Source: Acetomicrobium sp. UBA5826
GTDB lineage: Bacteria; Synergistota; Synergistia; Synergistales; Acetomicrobiaceae
NCBI RefSeq assembly: GCF_002433005.1
Contig: NZ_DJHF01000027.1
Span: 152-22,943, forward strand
Direction: 5' to 3'
DNA length: 22,792 bases
The position numbers were made by a program, and so were the translations under genes. Below, in pieces: positions 22,777 through 22,792 of this stretch. Each line of letters begins with the position of its first letter. Within the stretch, counting starts at the first letter, position 1. Under the pieces are notes generated by a model that saw only the letters and a list, made by a program, of their open reading frames with translations, was not told where the DNA came from and did no database searches.

Positions 22777-22792
22777 GCGTCTTTTTTAGTCC

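Overview
The window looks like a chromosomal segment of an anaerobic, amino-acid- or organic-acid-fermenting bacterium. The mix of genes (a sodium-pumping methylmalonyl-CoA decarboxylase set, a split B12 methylmalonyl-CoA mutase, two-subunit class I fumarase, a TAXI-type TRAP transporter and a butyrate/acetoacetate-type CoA-transferase with thiolase) fits a member of the Synergistota (Acetomicrobium/Anaerobaculum-like) best. That assignment is an inference from gene content, not from a marker gene. There are no rRNA or tRNA genes, CRISPR arrays, insertion sequences or phage genes that I can see.

Layout. (a) 1-1400, plus strand: the end of an upstream operon, with an unrecognised 420-residue protein, closed by a 46-bp perfect palindrome that can terminate transcription from both sides. 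(b) 1410-4041, minus strand: a GlcD-type FAD-linked dehydrogenase followed by a YkvI-like membrane transporter. (c) 4157-12289, minus strand: a catabolic unit in the order class III aminotransferase, TAXI solute-binding protein, fused TRAP permease, CoA-transferase A and B, thiolase, then an RpiR/SIS regulator behind its own likely promoter. Two good sigma70-like promoters and a 22-bp perfect palindrome lie in front of the aminotransferase. (d) 12341-15829, minus strand: class I fumarase alpha and beta, a patatin-like phospholipase and a PlsY acyltransferase fused to a CTP-dependent lipid-kinase-like domain, tightly packed. (e) 15922-22118, minus strand: mutase large subunit, B12-binding subunit, epimerase, then decarboxylase alpha, delta, gamma (biotin) and beta subunits. 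(f) 22347-22776, plus strand: a divergent small zinc-ribbon protein.

How it works together. Blocks d and e cover the late part of the reductive succinate-to-propionate route: malate/fumarate interconversion, then succinyl-CoA to (R)-methylmalonyl-CoA, epimerisation to the S form, and decarboxylation to propionyl-CoA coupled to Na+ export. Block c reads as an uptake-and-degradation pathway: a TRAP transporter imports an amino or organic acid, the aminotransferase makes a keto acid, the CoA-transferase activates it, and the thiolase cleaves it to acetyl-CoA plus an acyl-CoA. The substrate cannot be read from sequence. A beta-amino acid such as 3-aminobutyrate, giving acetoacetate, would fit all three enzymes.

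Several longest-ORF starts are probably wrong. I chose downstream or non-ATG starts where a Shine-Dalgarno sequence or promoter position decides. I find no defence system or wholly novel machine here; the best leads are the PlsY-kinase fusion, the orphan 420-residue protein, the uncharacterised catabolic operon and its promoter/operator region.
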